Part shown: positions 1-11,849 of the stretch, in pieces
Layout of the letters: every line of letters begins with the position of its first letter
How positions within the stretch are numbered: the first letter of the stretch is position 1
NCBI GenBank assembly: GCA_902702965.1
Contig: CACRXP010000893.1
Span: forward strand, 1 to 64,000
Direction of reading: 5' to 3'
Source of the DNA: Spirometra erinaceieuropaei
Taxonomy: Eukaryota > Platyhelminthes > Cestoda > Diphyllobothriidea > Diphyllobothriidae
DNA: 64,000 bases
Program-made: the position numbers and the translations under genes
The notes under the pieces: generated by a model
What the model was told of the DNA's origin: nothing
What the model saw: the letters and a program-made list of their open reading frames with translations, nothing else
Databases searched by the model: none

Positions 1-159
1 CAGTGGTGGACCGACTGCGCCAGGTGCGTCTGTGCGCATGTTTGTGTTTCTGGTCTCAGCTGCTGGTGGTGGTCTGGGTTATGATTGGCTAAATGAAGGC
101 AGAATAAGCCCGAAACAGTGCTGTATCAATCTACCCGCATTCTCTGTCGTCCCTCCTCG

Positions 160-162
<3 letters not shown>
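1..162 (+). repeat. Fragment of 374-bp tandem repeat unit, left edge
   Basis: The sequence matches the part of the 374-bp unit seen again around 5,115-5,275, in the same orientation, and is cut off by the window start and by an AT microsatellite. The main array to the right (1,535-4,609) is in the opposite orientation, so the AT-rich island between them is flanked by oppositely oriented array pieces. Confidence 0.85.

Positions 163-192
<30 letters not shown>
162..192. repeat. (AT)n microsatellite
   Basis: Uninterrupted AT dinucleotide run at the exact point where the left 374-bp repeat fragment stops. A similar run lies at the start of the main array (1,493-1,527), so both array edges facing the SINE island end in AT runs. 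Confidence 0.95.
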
Positions 193-194
<2 letters not shown>

Positions 195-199
195 CTGAT

Positions 200-631
200 T
201 GAAGCGAAATTGCGCGTTCCCGGATATAACTGAGAAGATAAGGCGACCACAGGAACCATTGTTTTACTGTCCTGACGTTTCAAAAGCATACAAGCTTCCA
301 TCGTCGCAGGTGAGTGTGGTATCGCGCCTCATGTCATCCCACTGAAGAGCCGAACCCCACGCAGGTGTGTCACGCAGCGGCAGAATATCGGCGAAAAACG
401 TGACTGGGCTTATAGCAAGTATCTAGGTCGGGAGAACGGTATATGTTTAACATATGCAATTCATAATACTCGTCGTACTACTTGATTGTAGAATGGGCAT
501 TAAGCGTATATTCCACAGTAGTTGATTGCCTTCGGCTCAAATGTTCATTGAAATTTCGGTTCTGACCCTAAAAAGTCAACTTCCGGAGATCTAACACCAA
601 GTTCTGCACAGATTTATTTCCGAAATTATTC

Positions 632-640
<9 letters not shown>
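200..640 (-). other. Unassigned spacer; possible Penelope-like 3' tail
   Basis: No open coding frame is seen. Around 265-315 the minus strand contains a gatggaagcttg...gaaacgtcagg arrangement. This resembles the GACGACGG...GAAACGTCAG signature found near the 3' ends of many flatworm Penelope-like elements. The assignment rests on that short motif only. Confidence 0.25.

Positions 641-681
<41 letters not shown>
637..681. repeat. (AT)n microsatellite
   Basis: About 44 bp of pure AT dinucleotide, placed just before the inverted SINE tail. Confidence 0.95.
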
Positions 682-685
<4 letters not shown>

Positions 686-769
686 TCAGATGGGGTATGC
701 ATTGCGAGTTGATATAATGAAAAGTAGAAGTAGTTCTTCGGAAAAATCGAGTAAAACTCGATCGGGAAT

Positions 770-985
770 ATTAATTATGATAGTGGGCGCTCACCGATCA
801 GGTTACGGAACATGCTCGTTCCGTTGTGCCTTGGGGCTCATACTTAAAACCTCGCATGCAGTCGCACAGCGACTAGTGATATATGTTGGAAAGGTAATAC
901 CGACAAAGACAAGGAGACCGGAATGGCCATTTCTGGCTTATTAGCCGTCATGTTCCGTAACCTGATCGGTGAGCGCCCACTATCA
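770..985 (-). repeat. tRNA-SINE tail in inverted orientation, with perfect inverted arms
   Basis: Positions 783-950 are the reverse complement of the SINE tail at about 1,112-1,290. The stretch gtgggcgctcaccgatcagg (from 783) recurs inverted at about 966-985, so this copy is bounded by near-perfect inverted arms and faces the plus-strand SINE beginning near 1,007. No A or B box is present in this copy; only the tail survives. Confidence 0.7.
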
Positions 986-1006
986 TAATTAATATTCCCG
1001 ATCACA

Positions 1007-1310
1007 ACCGACAGGACAACGGGCCCGTGGCTCAATGGTAGAGCGTTCAACTCCATGACCAAAGATCCCGGGTTCGAATCTCAAGTGATCCACACTTGGG
1101 GTTGGGTATGACTGGCTTATGACGGCTAATAAGCCAGAAATGGCCATTTCGGTCTCCCTTGTCTTTGTCGGTATTACCTTTCCAACATATATCACTAGTC
1201 GCTGTGCGACTGCCTGCGAGGGTTTAAGTATGAGCCCCAAGGCACAACGGAACGAGCATGTACCGTAACCTGATCGGTGAGCGCCCACTGTCATAATTAA
1301 TATTCCCGAT
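1007..1310 (+). repeat. tRNA-derived SINE, first unit of a dimer
   Basis: The head carries RNA polymerase III internal promoter boxes: gtggctcaatgg (A box, about 1027-1038) and gggttcgaatc (B box, about 1070-1080). It is followed by a non-tRNA body containing gacggctaataagccagaaa. The acceptor stem does not close as a functional tRNA would, and the same head recurs 308 bp later, so this is a SINE rather than a tRNA gene. Confidence 0.8.
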
Positions 1311-1489
1311 CACAACCGACAGGACAACGGGCCCGTGGCTCAATGGTAGAGCGTTCAACTCCATGACCAAAGATCCCGGGTTCGAATCCCAAGAGATCCA
1401 CACTTGGGGTTGGGTATGACTGGCTGAAGACGGCTAATAAGCCAGAAATGGCCATTCCGGTCTCACTTGTATTTGTCTATTTAACATTC

Positions 1490-1490
<1 letters not shown>
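1311..1490 (+). repeat. tRNA-derived SINE, second unit, 3'-truncated
   Basis: Repeats the first unit from the conserved leader (aatattcccgatcacaacc) through A and B boxes. It ends inside the body near 1,480, where the AT microsatellite starts. The head-to-head spacing of 308 bp makes this a true tandem dimer. Confidence 0.8.

Positions 1491-1492
<2 letters not shown>

Positions 1493-1527
<35 letters not shown>
1493..1527. repeat. (AT)n microsatellite at array edge
   Basis: AT dinucleotide run separating the SINE dimer from the first unit of the 374-bp array. Confidence 0.95.
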
Positions 1528-1532
<5 letters not shown>

Positions 1533-1534
1533 TA

Positions 1535-4500
1535 GCAGTGAGGAGGGACGACAGATAATGCGGGTAGATTGATACAGCACTGTTTCGGGCTTATTCTGCC
1601 TTCATTCAGCCAATCATAACCCTGACCACCAGCAGCTGAGACCAGAAACACAAACATGCGCACAGACTCATAACCCTGACCACCAGCAGCTGAGACCAGA
1701 AACACAAACATGCGCACAGACGCACCTGGCGCAGTCGGTCCACCACTGAGGCCTACCAGATGGGTCATAAGCACTTCATCGAACCGAAGTTCATCAGTAC
1801 CTCGCCACCTGTCATTCACTGTCGCTGCAGATCGGGTATTTATCAATCAGGAATGGGCGCACACTGATCTATTGGCTTCACAAAGCAAACAAGCTGCGTA
1901 TCTGTGGCAAAGGTCACGAACAGGCAACCAATTACCAGGCCGAAGTCGGCCAAGTCATAATAGCAGCGAGGAGGGACGATAGAGAATGCGGGTAGATTGA
2001 TACAGCACTGTTTCGGGCTTATTCTGCCTTCATTCAGCCAATCATATCCCTGACCGCCAGCAGCTGAGACCAGAAACACAAACATGCGCACAGACGCACC
2101 TGGCGCAGTCGGTCCACCACTGAGGCCTAACAGATGGGTCATAAGCACTTCATCGAACCGAAGTTCATCAGTACCTCGCGACCTGTCATTCTCTGTCGCT
2201 GCAGATCGGGTATTTATCAATCAGGAATGGGCGCACACTGATCTATTGGCTTCACAAAGCAAACAAGCTGCGTATGTGTGGCAAATGTCACGAACAGGCG
2301 ACCAATTACCAGGCCGAAATCGGCCAAGTCATAATAGCAGCGAGGAGGGAAGACAGAGAATGCGGGTAGATTGATACAGCACTGTTTCGGGCTTATTCTG
2401 CCTTCATTCAGCCAATCATAACCCTGACCGCCAGCAGCTGAGACCAGAAACACAAACATGCGCACAGACGCACCTGGCGCAGTCGGTCCACCACTGAGGC
2501 CTACCAGATGGGTCATAAGCACTTCATCGAACCGAAGTTCATCAGTGCCTCGAGACCTGTCATTGTCTGTCGCTGCAGATCGGGTATTTATCAATCAGGA
2601 AAGGGCGCACACTGACCTATTGGCTTCGCAAAGCAAACAAGCTGCGTATGTGTGGCAAAGGTCACGAACAGGCAACCAATTACCAGGCCGAAGTCGGCCA
2701 AGTCATAAATGCAGATAGGAGGGACGACAGAGAATGCGGGTAGATTGATACAGCACTGTTTCGGGCTTATTCTGCCTTCATTCAGCCAATCATAACCCAG
2801 ACCACCACCAGCAGCTGAGACCAGAAACACAAACATGCGCACAGACGCACCTGGCGCAGTCCGTCCACCACTGAGGCCTACCAGATGGGACATAAGCACT
2901 TCATCGAACCGAAGTTCTTCAGTACCTCGCCACCTGTCATTCTCTGTCGCTGCAGATCGGGTTTTTATCAAAGAGGAATGGGCGCACACTGATCTATTGG
3001 CTTCACAAAGCAAACAAGCTGCGTATGTGTGGCAAAGTTCAAGAAATGGCAACCAATTACCAGGCCGAAGTCGGCCAAGTCATAACAGCAGCGAGGAGGG
3101 ACGATAGAGAATGCGGTTAGATTGATACAGCACTGTTTCGGGCTTATTCTGCCTTCATTCAGCCAATCATAACCCTGACCGCCAGCAGCTGAGACCAGAA
3201 ACACAAACATGCGCACAGACGCACCTGGCGCAGTCGGTCCACCACTGAGGCCTACCAGATGGGTCATAAGCACTTCATCGAACCGAAGTTCATCCGTGCC
3301 TCGATACCTGTCATTCTCTGTCGCTGCAGATCGGGTATTTATCAATCAGGAATGGGCGCACACTGATCTATTGGCTTCACAAAGCAAACAAGCTGCGTAT
3401 CTGTGGCAAAGGTCACGAACAGGCAACCAATTACCAGGCCGAAGTCGGCCAAGTCATAATAGCAGCGAGGAGGGAAGACAGAGAATGCGGGTAGATTGAT
3501 ACAGCACTGTTTCGGGCTTATTCTGCCTTCATTCAGCCAATCATAACCCTGACCGCCAGCAGCTGAGACGCACCTGGCGCAGTCGGTCCACGACTGAGGC
3601 CTACCAGATGGGTCATAAGCACTTCATCGAACCGAAGTTCATCAGTACCTCGCCACCTGTCATTCACTGTCGCTGCAGATCGGGTATTTATCAATCAGGA
3701 ATGGGCGCACACTGATCTATTGGCTTCACAAAGTAAACAAGCTGCGTATGTGTGGCAAAGTTCAAGAAATGGCAAACAATTACCAGGCCGAAGTCGGCCA
3801 AGTCATAATAGCAGCGAGGAGGGACGACAGAGAATGCGGGTAGATTGATACAGCACTGTTTCGGGCTTATTCTGCCTTCATTCAGCCAATCATATCCCTG
3901 ACCGCCAGCAGCTGAGACCAGAAACACAAACATGCGCACAGACGCACCTGCCGCAGTCGGTCCACCACTAAGGCCTGCCAGATGGGTCATAAGCACTTCA
4001 TCGAACCGAAGTTCATCAGTACCTCGCCAGCTGTCATTCTCTGTCGCTGCAGATCGGGTATTTATCAATCAGGAATGGGCGCACACTGATCTATTGGCTT
4101 CACAAAGCAAACAAGCTGCGTATGTGTGGCAAAGGTCACGAACTGGCAACCAATTACCAGGCCGAAGTCGGCCAAGTCATAATAGCAGCGAGGAGGGAAG
4201 ACAGAGAATGCGGGTAGATTGATACAGCACTGTTTCGGGCTTATTCTGCCTTCATTCAGCCAATCATAACCCTGACCGCCAGCAGCTGAGACGCACCTGG
4301 CGCAGTCGGTCCACCACTGAGGCCTACCAGATGGGTCATAAGCACTTCATCGAACCGAAGTTCATCAGTACCGCGATACCTGTCATACTCTGTCGCTGCA
4401 GATCGAGTATTTATTAATCTGGAATTTACGCACGGCGATCTATTGGCTTCACAAAGCAAACAAGGTCCGTATGTGTGGCAAAGATCACGAACAGGCAACC

Positions 4501-4609
4501 AATTGCCAGGCCGACGTCTGCCAAGTCATAATAGCAGCGAGAAGGGACGACATATTATGCGGGTAAATTGAAACAGCAATGCTTCGGGTTTATTCTGCCT
4601 TCGTTCAGC
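1535..4609 (-). repeat. 374-bp tandem repeat array, about 8 units
   Basis: Successive copies of the same point in the unit (the catgcgcacagacgcacctg stretch) fall at about 1710, 2084, 2458, 2835, 3209 and 3932, giving a period of 374 bp. The units beginning near 3,209 and 3,932 run into shortened units near 3,570 and 4,290 that have lost about 25 bp around the gaaacacaaacatg segment. The left end also carries a partial internal duplication (about 1,625-1,715). Each unit is open on both strands for 90-125 codons, but 374 is not a multiple of three, so no frame runs through the array. I read it as a satellite-like repeat, not a coding repeat. Confidence 0.9.
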
Positions 4610-5387
4610 TGTGTGAAGCCATTATATCGGTTTCGCCCGTTCCTGATTGATAAATACCCGATCTGCATCGCCAGAGTATGCCAGGTGGCGAGCCACTGAT
4701 GAACTTGGTTTCGATGAAGTTCTTAAGTCACGTCTAGTAGGCCTTATTGGTGGACCGACTGCGCTAGGTGCTTCTGTGCGCATGTTTGTATTTTTTGTCT
4801 CATCTGCTGGTTGTCTGGGTTATGATTGGCTGAATGAAGGCAGAATAAGCCCGAAACATTGATGTATCAATCTACCCGCATTCTCTGTCTTATTCCTCGC
4901 TGCTTTTATGACTTGGCCGACTTCGGCGTGGTAATTGGTTGCCTTTTCGTGGTCTTTGCCACACATACGGAGCTTGCTTGCTTTGTGAAGCCAATAGATC
5001 GGTGTGCGCCCATTCCTGATTGATAAATACCCGTTCTGCAGCGACAGAGAATGACAGGTGTCGAGGCACTGATGAACTTCGGTTCGATGAAGTGCTTATG
5101 ACGCATCTGGTAGGCCTAAGTGGTCGACCGACTGCGCCAGGTGCGTCTGTGCGCATGTTTGTGTTTCTGGTCTCAGCTGCTGGTGGTCAGGCTTATGATT
5201 GGCTGAATGAAGGCAGAATAAGCCCGAAACGATGCTGTATCAATCTACCCGCCTTCTCTGTCGTCCCTCCTCGCTGCTATTATGACTTGGCCGACTTCGG
5301 CCTGGTAAGTGGTTGCCTGTTCGTGACCTATGCCACACATACGGAGCTTGTTTGCTTTGTGAAGCCAATAGATCTGTGTGCGCTTTG
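4610..5387 (+). repeat. Inverted block of the same 374-bp repeat, about 2 units
   Basis: From about 4,610 the unit continues in the opposite orientation (compare gcgcccattcctgattgataa with its reverse complement in the left array). The first inverted unit is clearly more diverged than the second. The block ends abruptly at about 5,387 against another repeat family beginning with ccatcatgccgcacagacgg. Confidence 0.88.
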
Positions 5388-5690
5388 CCATCATGCCGCA
5401 CAGACGGCCATTCATTTCACAGTCCGCAATCCCTTTGATTCGCCATCCCCCTAGCCCCTAACACAGACAGTCGCAACAGTTCTTGCTTGTTTCTCCGACC
5501 AAAATACTTGTAGAATTATAAAATCAATCGTCACGCACACTTGTTGCCTGTTTGCCATTATCAGCACTGTAGGACTAGCCGGTCTAGTCTGACCATTTCA
5601 CTTTCTTGTCAGGTTATTTCGTCTGATGACGGGTTGATTTGACCAACTTAAATATTCACAAGCTCAACTCTTTTTTTTCCGACCACTCCT
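5388..5690. repeat. Dispersed repeat A, copy 1
   Basis: About 300 bp that recurs with roughly 90% identity at 10,795-11,090, both beginning near catgccgcacagacggccat and ending near ttttttccgaccactcct. No protein is recognisable. It contains a gtctgatgacgggttgat stretch reminiscent of Penelope-like 3' regions, but I cannot assign a family. Confidence 0.75.
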
Positions 5691-5699
5691 ACCAATTCT

Positions 5700-5880
5700 C
5701 CATATCATCACGGTGGACTCTCTTCCGTGCCATACCAGCAGCCGCACTGTAGCACATGATATAGGCAGTATGTTATTACCGACAACGGCAAGGGAGACTG
5801 GACTGACCATTTCTGGCGTATTAGCTGTCTTCAGCCATTCATACCCAATCCCCGAAGTGCGGAACACCTGGGGCTCGATG
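5700..5880 (-). repeat. tRNA-SINE tail fragment
   Basis: Contains the SINE body signatures tgttattaccgacaa, gaccatttctggc and ccattcatacccaa in the reverse orientation relative to the 1.0-kb copy. The tRNA-like head is missing. Confidence 0.6.
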
Positions 5881-6580
5881 AGCTCTGGGGATGATGATTT
5901 ATTCATCTGGCATTTCAAACTCCTAATCGAGCTCATCATCGGTTTTAGGAAATTAATGATTGCACGGCTTAAGTAGATCCTTCTCGCCCACCGCCGATAG
6001 GGCCATCAAGTACTATACTCATTGGGCTATATCATGTGCGTGAGTAGTGTTTGGCGTCCTCGTATGGTGCCTGTAGGTCGACGCAGCGGTTGATTTAGTT
6101 GTCGTGTGTTTGAGGGGCCTCGATTATTTCTCTCGCCAGTGTGCTTTTCGCTCGACCGAGCACTTGGGAGCCCAAAAAGTCAAATCGATTGTTATTTTCC
6201 AGGCTAAGGCGCCGTATGAGCGTACAGCTTTTCGCTTGTCGGTTAAAGTGTGCTCATGCATGCGCGTTATTAGTGGTTAAGTTGTCAGGATGCAGTAGTT
6301 GGCCAGACAGTCTAGACTGTTGACAGGGCAGATGACGCCCCACGTCCTCAGGGTGCAGCTTATCCCAAGGCTGCATTATTAATCGGCGGATAGTGGCTTT
6401 CGCTTATTGTCCAACGCCCACGTTGAGTGGTCTTAGCATACGCTCAGTGGTCTCTCAGAGACATTCCTCATGTAGGTCAACACACGGAGTAACTGAGGTT
6501 TTTGGTTCGGCTCATCGTGTGCCTTTTGAGCATGCACTTGCTTGCAAAGGAACGTGAATATTCATTGAACGGGAAGAGGT
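5880..6580 (-). pseudogene. Penelope-like element C-terminal remnant (copy 1)
   Basis: The region is colinear with 11,830-12,500. On the minus strand, a degenerate frame around 6,340-6,140 keeps a piece like MHEHTLTDKRK, matching the RMHEHILAVKRK segment of the GIY-YIG nuclease domain in the better copy at 12.2 kb. Stops and frameshifts are frequent and no start is present. It is a relic of the nuclease end of a Penelope-like element. Confidence 0.6.
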
Positions 6581-9500
6581 GCCACAGGGACGCACAACTC
6601 ACCAGTCATACGGATCACCATATGCCGCTTCCTATCGAGGTCACTTCTAGGAATTAGTTGACAACGTTAAGACTACTCACTGCAAGAGATCTGCTCGAAT
6701 TACGTTGCTGATGTATCATCTTAACCCACTATCAGAGACATTATTGTGTGAGGTTTAGATCTCATGCGTGTTCAAATTCCACCTACAAACCCAGGATAAC
6801 TGTCAATGAATTTATGTGATTAGATACAGGGTTGACATAACGGGTGTAGTTCATAAATTGGAGTTCGACGAAGGCGACTTAAAAGTTAACCGACAGCAGA
6901 GTTCCCAAGAGATTCCTGTTTACGTTTTTTGGTTTTTTCTTAACATCAGCTTGAAAACTGTTCCAACCTTTAATTGTGTCATGCTTACTACAGCACAAAA
7001 ATTCGTCAATTCACCAAAAACTTAAGCCAAGCAAATCCAACGGTACCTTAATGCGTGTGAAAAGGGGTTCTTATAAGTTAAGCCTCCGGGGAAATGTTGG
7101 GAGCAAATGATGCATATCCACGCTAAGTCTCTTTGACTTTTCTTTCTACGGGGAGCACCTAGTATATAACACGGTTGTCTGTGGCCGCAAAAGGGGAATC
7201 AGATGTGACCACCACGCTTTTCGCATTAAAGCAACATCCACTTAGTGGGATGGATACGGTTCTTTGCAGAGCTGTACTTCCGCTATGCAAAGGCCATTTT
7301 GCACATTGGCAATACCAGGGACATGGCGAAACAGAATGCTGGTAATTTAAAAAATGTTCACTGAATGATAACAGAGAACTTGAATTTGCTTACAAATTAG
7401 TACTCACACATCTAACTCAGATGAATTGGCTTTTGCCCGTGAGATATTTCATGGTCATTTAGACGCCAGAATTACGACAACCGCTAAAAATTAACATTTT
7501 TAAATAAGAAGTTGGAGGTCTCTAACATCACTATGTGGATGACAAATGGATGTTAGAGAAGATTTTGCGAAGCAAATAAATTTATCAAATGAATTCTCTA
7601 ATATATGCCACTAACCCTTATGCTTCTGTATTATTAGTAATACTGGAAATTAGCATTTATGCGCAGCACATTCACGAGCGGGCGATTATTACGAAACATC
7701 TACTGAAAATGATTGAACTTAAATATCGAAACAACGGTTTACCTCTGCTCGTGGTCTATATGACATGCAGTATTTCACATTTGCCTGCTTCCGATGATGT
7801 GCTGGATTACGAGTACGAAACGCCAGATGATTAAGTCTTCCTCCTCAGAGACCGACCTACCTTCATTTTCCAGTGATAACAGTATAGCGGACCACCAAGT
7901 CCACATTCGCATCGAATTTTATCTAATACATTTTGCGACTTTTGTTTTTATGCTTAAATTTCAACTGCCTTAGCATCAGTCACATCTTCTTCAAGCATCC
8001 TGGAACTGTGTTGGTAGTTCTCGATTTGTGATAATAGTTAATTTTTTCTAGGATTCTTTCCTTATTAACAGATAATTATTTACCTTAAAACTGCAAATAA
8101 CCTTTAACTGTCTACTGACGGCGTGGGTCCAGATAAATTCGACGTTTTAAGTTATGCTATCCTTTTGCTTTACTTTGATGGCGCTAAAAATATGATAGCA
8201 CTCTTTGTCTAGCCGCCCAACACTGCTTAACACACATAAAGCGCATTGAGCTCATCGCCGAAAGACCTGTACTTGGAGCACAGCTTGCTTTCAGAGGCTA
8301 CGCGTTCTCAGAATAGCGCTTACAGCCACCTCCGCTTTCACTTCGAACACCTTACACATGAGCTATGCACGACACACCCTTCTGATCTCGAGCCGATCGA
8401 TATAGCCTTCAATGACTGTCAAAACTAGCAGAGATTTCAGAAGAGCGAGGCTTGCGTTGCTGTAGAAAAGTTTAAATTATATTTTTTCATATCGAAGGGC
8501 ATACTTAGCGAATGTTTTTTTTCTACTTAAGCCCGGCATGTTGATAGGTGTAGTGGAATGTATACATCTGCTTGTTAAATTTCCACATATGTATGGGACA
8601 CATAAGTGACGTAAAGGCTTTTCCCGACAAAGCAGCCGGCCTCATCAATAACCAAAAAGTACGCATTTAGCTGCGATGAAGATCACACGTTTCAGCCTGA
8701 CTAAAATTCTCACGAGTTAGAAAGCGATACGGAGAACAAAAATCAAAGTTAAGATTTTTCTCCAGTGGGGAGTTAAAATAACCGAGAATGATGTTGCAGA
8801 CCACGGCTTCAATTCTATTTTGTTTGACAGATAAGAGTACAATTCCTGCTCAGGAAATGAACACTTTGCCAATGCAATGCAGCTAGTCTGAGAAGGCCTG
8901 CTGCCTATTTGTTTGTCTTACGGCTTTTCGTGTGTTCCGAAAGTCATAAAGCATTTTAGTTTAGTCAAACTCTTGCGAATAAGAACATATCACCATAACA
9001 TACTACGTGATATTAAATAATATTAAGCTGCTGATTATTAGAATTTTACGCTGTTGTTTCCTCTAGCTTTTGTGAATACAAAAATTAGCAAAACACTGTC
9101 ACTTGAGGTGTGGTAGGCGTTGTGATTCATGGATGACTGCTGTGAAAAATTCCTGGAGAAGAGTCGCGCCATTTCAGCTAATTGCATTAGCACTGCACAT
9201 GGCATGAGTTACGGGTTTAAAATAAACAGTGCAAATCAGTCAATGGTGTCAAACCGTCGAAGCCAACGTCAGGCTCAAATACCTATACTACGTTTCCTGC
9301 CAATGAGGAGAAATAGTCAAAGATACTTTCCCTTGAACACACTTGAAGCTAGGCGATGTTTTAGACTCCTTTGAAATATTATCTACCAATGGCTGTGTTT
9401 GCAAAATTCGAGAAGAGCTTTTTATAACAAAGAAGTTTGAAATTTTCAAATGATTAATGTTTGAGATGGCAGACGATATATTACCGTGGATCACAATGTG

Positions 9501-10795
9501 ACGTCAAAATTGGCAGGAAAATCTTCCGAAGTGTCAAGGTCTGAAAGTAAGTCCTTACGTGTGTATTCTATCGTTTGATGTAGCTGCCCTGCTTTCCTCA
9601 CAACCAAACGACCTACCATTAAGAGTGCAGCCAGACGCTTAAAAGATAATCAGATCAAAATTCAAGTGCAACAGTGCAGACTATTTTACAAGAACTTCTG
9701 TCAATTTAGTTGAAATATTTATCAGCACGTTAAGGGCTTACGAATGGGTTCGTCAAAATCAGGTCTCCATGTTGAACTGGTATTACGATAACTAGGAGAG
9801 AAAATTATGAGAATCTTTAGGCCAAAACATGAGTCCGAAACGTATATAATCCATTTTTATCATACAAACTGGCAAAGTTAAGCAGCTGCATCAGAGTCTA
9901 AGTTGTGTTATACCAGCTATCTGATCTGCTCGCAAAGAGGCAACATGAGGCATCTTCCCACTTCTAGACATGAGCGTCCAAAAACGTAGTGATGAAGAGT
10001 CTACCGAAAAGATACTGATGCTAACGTCAACCTTAAGTATGATAGGAAGCATCCTACGGTCCATAAATGGGACTGCGTCCGAACCCTTTTCCTCGGGAGC
10101 TTTGGCCATTTCAGCAGCGACAATCTAATTAAAAAGCTCACTTTCTTGTACTGGTTATTCAGGCTCAACGGTTACACGGTCTGTCTCAGATATCAGAGAC
10201 AGACACAAAACTTCGGTTCTAATGGAAAACAAGATGTGCGTACATCCTACATGCCTTAACATCCCGTAACATTTTGTCTGCAATTGATTCGACTTGGCAT
10301 CTCAGCCGGCCTCGTCCATGCGCTCAGCCCTATCTCCACCAAAAGATACCAAAAGAACAGTACAGTATTGCTATGAACCGCATTTCGTATGCCAACTGCT
10401 CTTTCACCTACGCTGTTCATTCAAGACGACAACTTGGGATGCGCACAAACGAATACCAAATACCAATCCGCCGACGTGACCCCTTCTCACTCATGTATTC
10501 TCACGCCCTTGATTGCGACCACCGTTTATATTTGAACGGGTAAAAGCAGGTTGAAGAACTGCACGAATCCTGCCATTCTGACACGACCATCATAAACCGT
10601 CACGTCAAGATGAAAGCTCACTAAAAATGTCTGTTTGCCCGGGTCAATGGCTTACGCTCACGATCTAACAACAACCGTTAATCGATGAAAGGTCGTGTGG
10701 AATCCCACTGGCTGGCCATCCCGTGTCAAAAACACGGCGAACTACAGCTGCAACACTTAACACCCCCGACCTCGACGATTTGAAATCTGTCATCA
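6580..10795. other. AT-rich region without recognised genes
   Basis: Only short open stretches occur (for example 7,589-7,834 and 9,129-9,374, about 80 codons each). They have no recognisable motif, no clear splice-site context and no repetition elsewhere in the window. I found no tRNA, no element termini and no sizeable tandem repeat here. Confidence 0.6.
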
Positions 10796-11090
10796 TGCCG
10801 CACAGACGGCCATTCATTCCACAGTCCGCAATCCCGTTGAATCGCCATCCCCCTAGCCACTTACACAGACAGTCGCAACAGTTCTCGCTTCTTTCCCCCA
10901 ACAAAATGTTTGCACAATTATATACTCAATCGTCACACACACTTGTTGCCTGTGTGTCATTATCAGCACTGTAGGACTAGCCGGTCTAGTCTGACCATTT
11001 CACTTACTTGTCAGTTTATTTTGTCTGACGACGGGTTGATGTGACAAAATTAAAAATTCACGAGCACAACTCGTTTTTTTCCGACCACTC
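10795..11090. repeat. Dispersed repeat A, copy 2
   Basis: Second copy of the 300-bp repeat at 5,388. Both copies are followed by SINE and Penelope-tail sequence in the same order, so the whole composite block was duplicated or inserted as a unit. Here it is expanded by extra SINE material. Confidence 0.75.
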
Positions 11091-11229
11091 CTCTCTCATT
11101 GATAATGTTACGTTGATTTGGAATATCAGTTTCTTTACATTTCAGAAAATTTTAAAAACGTCAAAAATGGTTCCCCCGTTTGGATCATCGATCAATACAC
11201 GCAACTTAATCTTCACGTTGTGCCCTCTA

Positions 11230-11442
11230 TCGAGTCCTATCGGAACCCGCACAGTGGCAAATGATATAGGTAGTATGTTATTACCGACAAAGACAAGAGT
11301 GACTGGATGGTCATTTCTGGCTTATTAGCAGTGGTCAGCCAGTCATACAATACCCCGAGGTGTGTAACATATGGGGCTCGATTTCGCAACCTGTTTGCTA
11401 GATGTCCAACGCTTCTAACCACTGAGCCACGGGCTCGTTTTC
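11230..11442 (-). repeat. tRNA-SINE, minus strand
   Basis: The minus strand reads from an A-box-like cccgtggctcagtgg head (about 11,440-11,415) into the SINE body with gaccatccagtcactcttgtctttgtcgg-type sequence. It lies head to head with the plus-strand SINE that begins at about 11,443. Confidence 0.65.
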
Positions 11443-11700
11443 CTGCCGGTGGTTAGGAGCGTTGGACTTCTATTTAACAGGTCGCGAGTTCGAGCCTAGG
11501 TGTTTCACACTTCGGAGTACGGTATGACTGACTGACGACGGCTACCAAGACAGAAATGGCCATTCCAGTCTTCCTAATCTTTGTCAGTAATAGCATTTTG
11601 CGAAAATCATAGTCGGGTTCGAGATGCGGCCCGTTAGGCGCAAGGGGACGAGTGTGTTCCGTAAAAACGATATCTTAAGCGCATCTTCACCATTTTATAT
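11443..11700 (+). repeat. tRNA-SINE, plus strand, head to head with neighbour
   Basis: The head contains ggtggttaggagcgttgg and a B-box-like gcgagttcgagcc at about 11,483-11,496. The body carries gactgacgacggcta and agaaatggccattcc, as in the copies at 1.0-1.5 kb. Divergence from those copies suggests an older subfamily. Confidence 0.65.
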
Positions 11701-11704
11701 TCCC

Positions 11705-11830
11705 GTTCGCAACCAAAAGGACAACGAGCCCGTGGCTCAGTGGTTAGAGCATTGTACATCTGAACAACAGGTCGCGAGTTCGAGCTTCACGCGAAAATGC
11801 TGACCCCAGGTGTTGAGATTGAAGAAGATG
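11705..11830 (+). repeat. tRNA-SINE head, plus strand
   Basis: A box cccgtggctcagtggttaga (about 11,730-11,748) and B box gcgagttcgagc (about 11,772-11,783), preceded by the conserved tattcccgttcgcaacc leader. The SINE body is replaced after about 11,830 by the Penelope-tail sequence shared with 5,880-6,580. Confidence 0.65.
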
Positions 11831-11849
11831 GTAAGACGAGCTCTGGGCA

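Noticed and set aside
1020..1090. Functional tRNA gene
   Set aside because: A and B boxes are present but the acceptor stem does not pair at the expected distance and the same head recurs as part of a 308-bp repeated unit.
1710..5454. A family of 90-125 codon open frames that looks like a tandem gene family
   Set aside because: They repeat with a 374-bp period that is not a multiple of three, appear on both strands of the same unit, and have no recognisable domain, splice context or shared start signal. A satellite explains them better.
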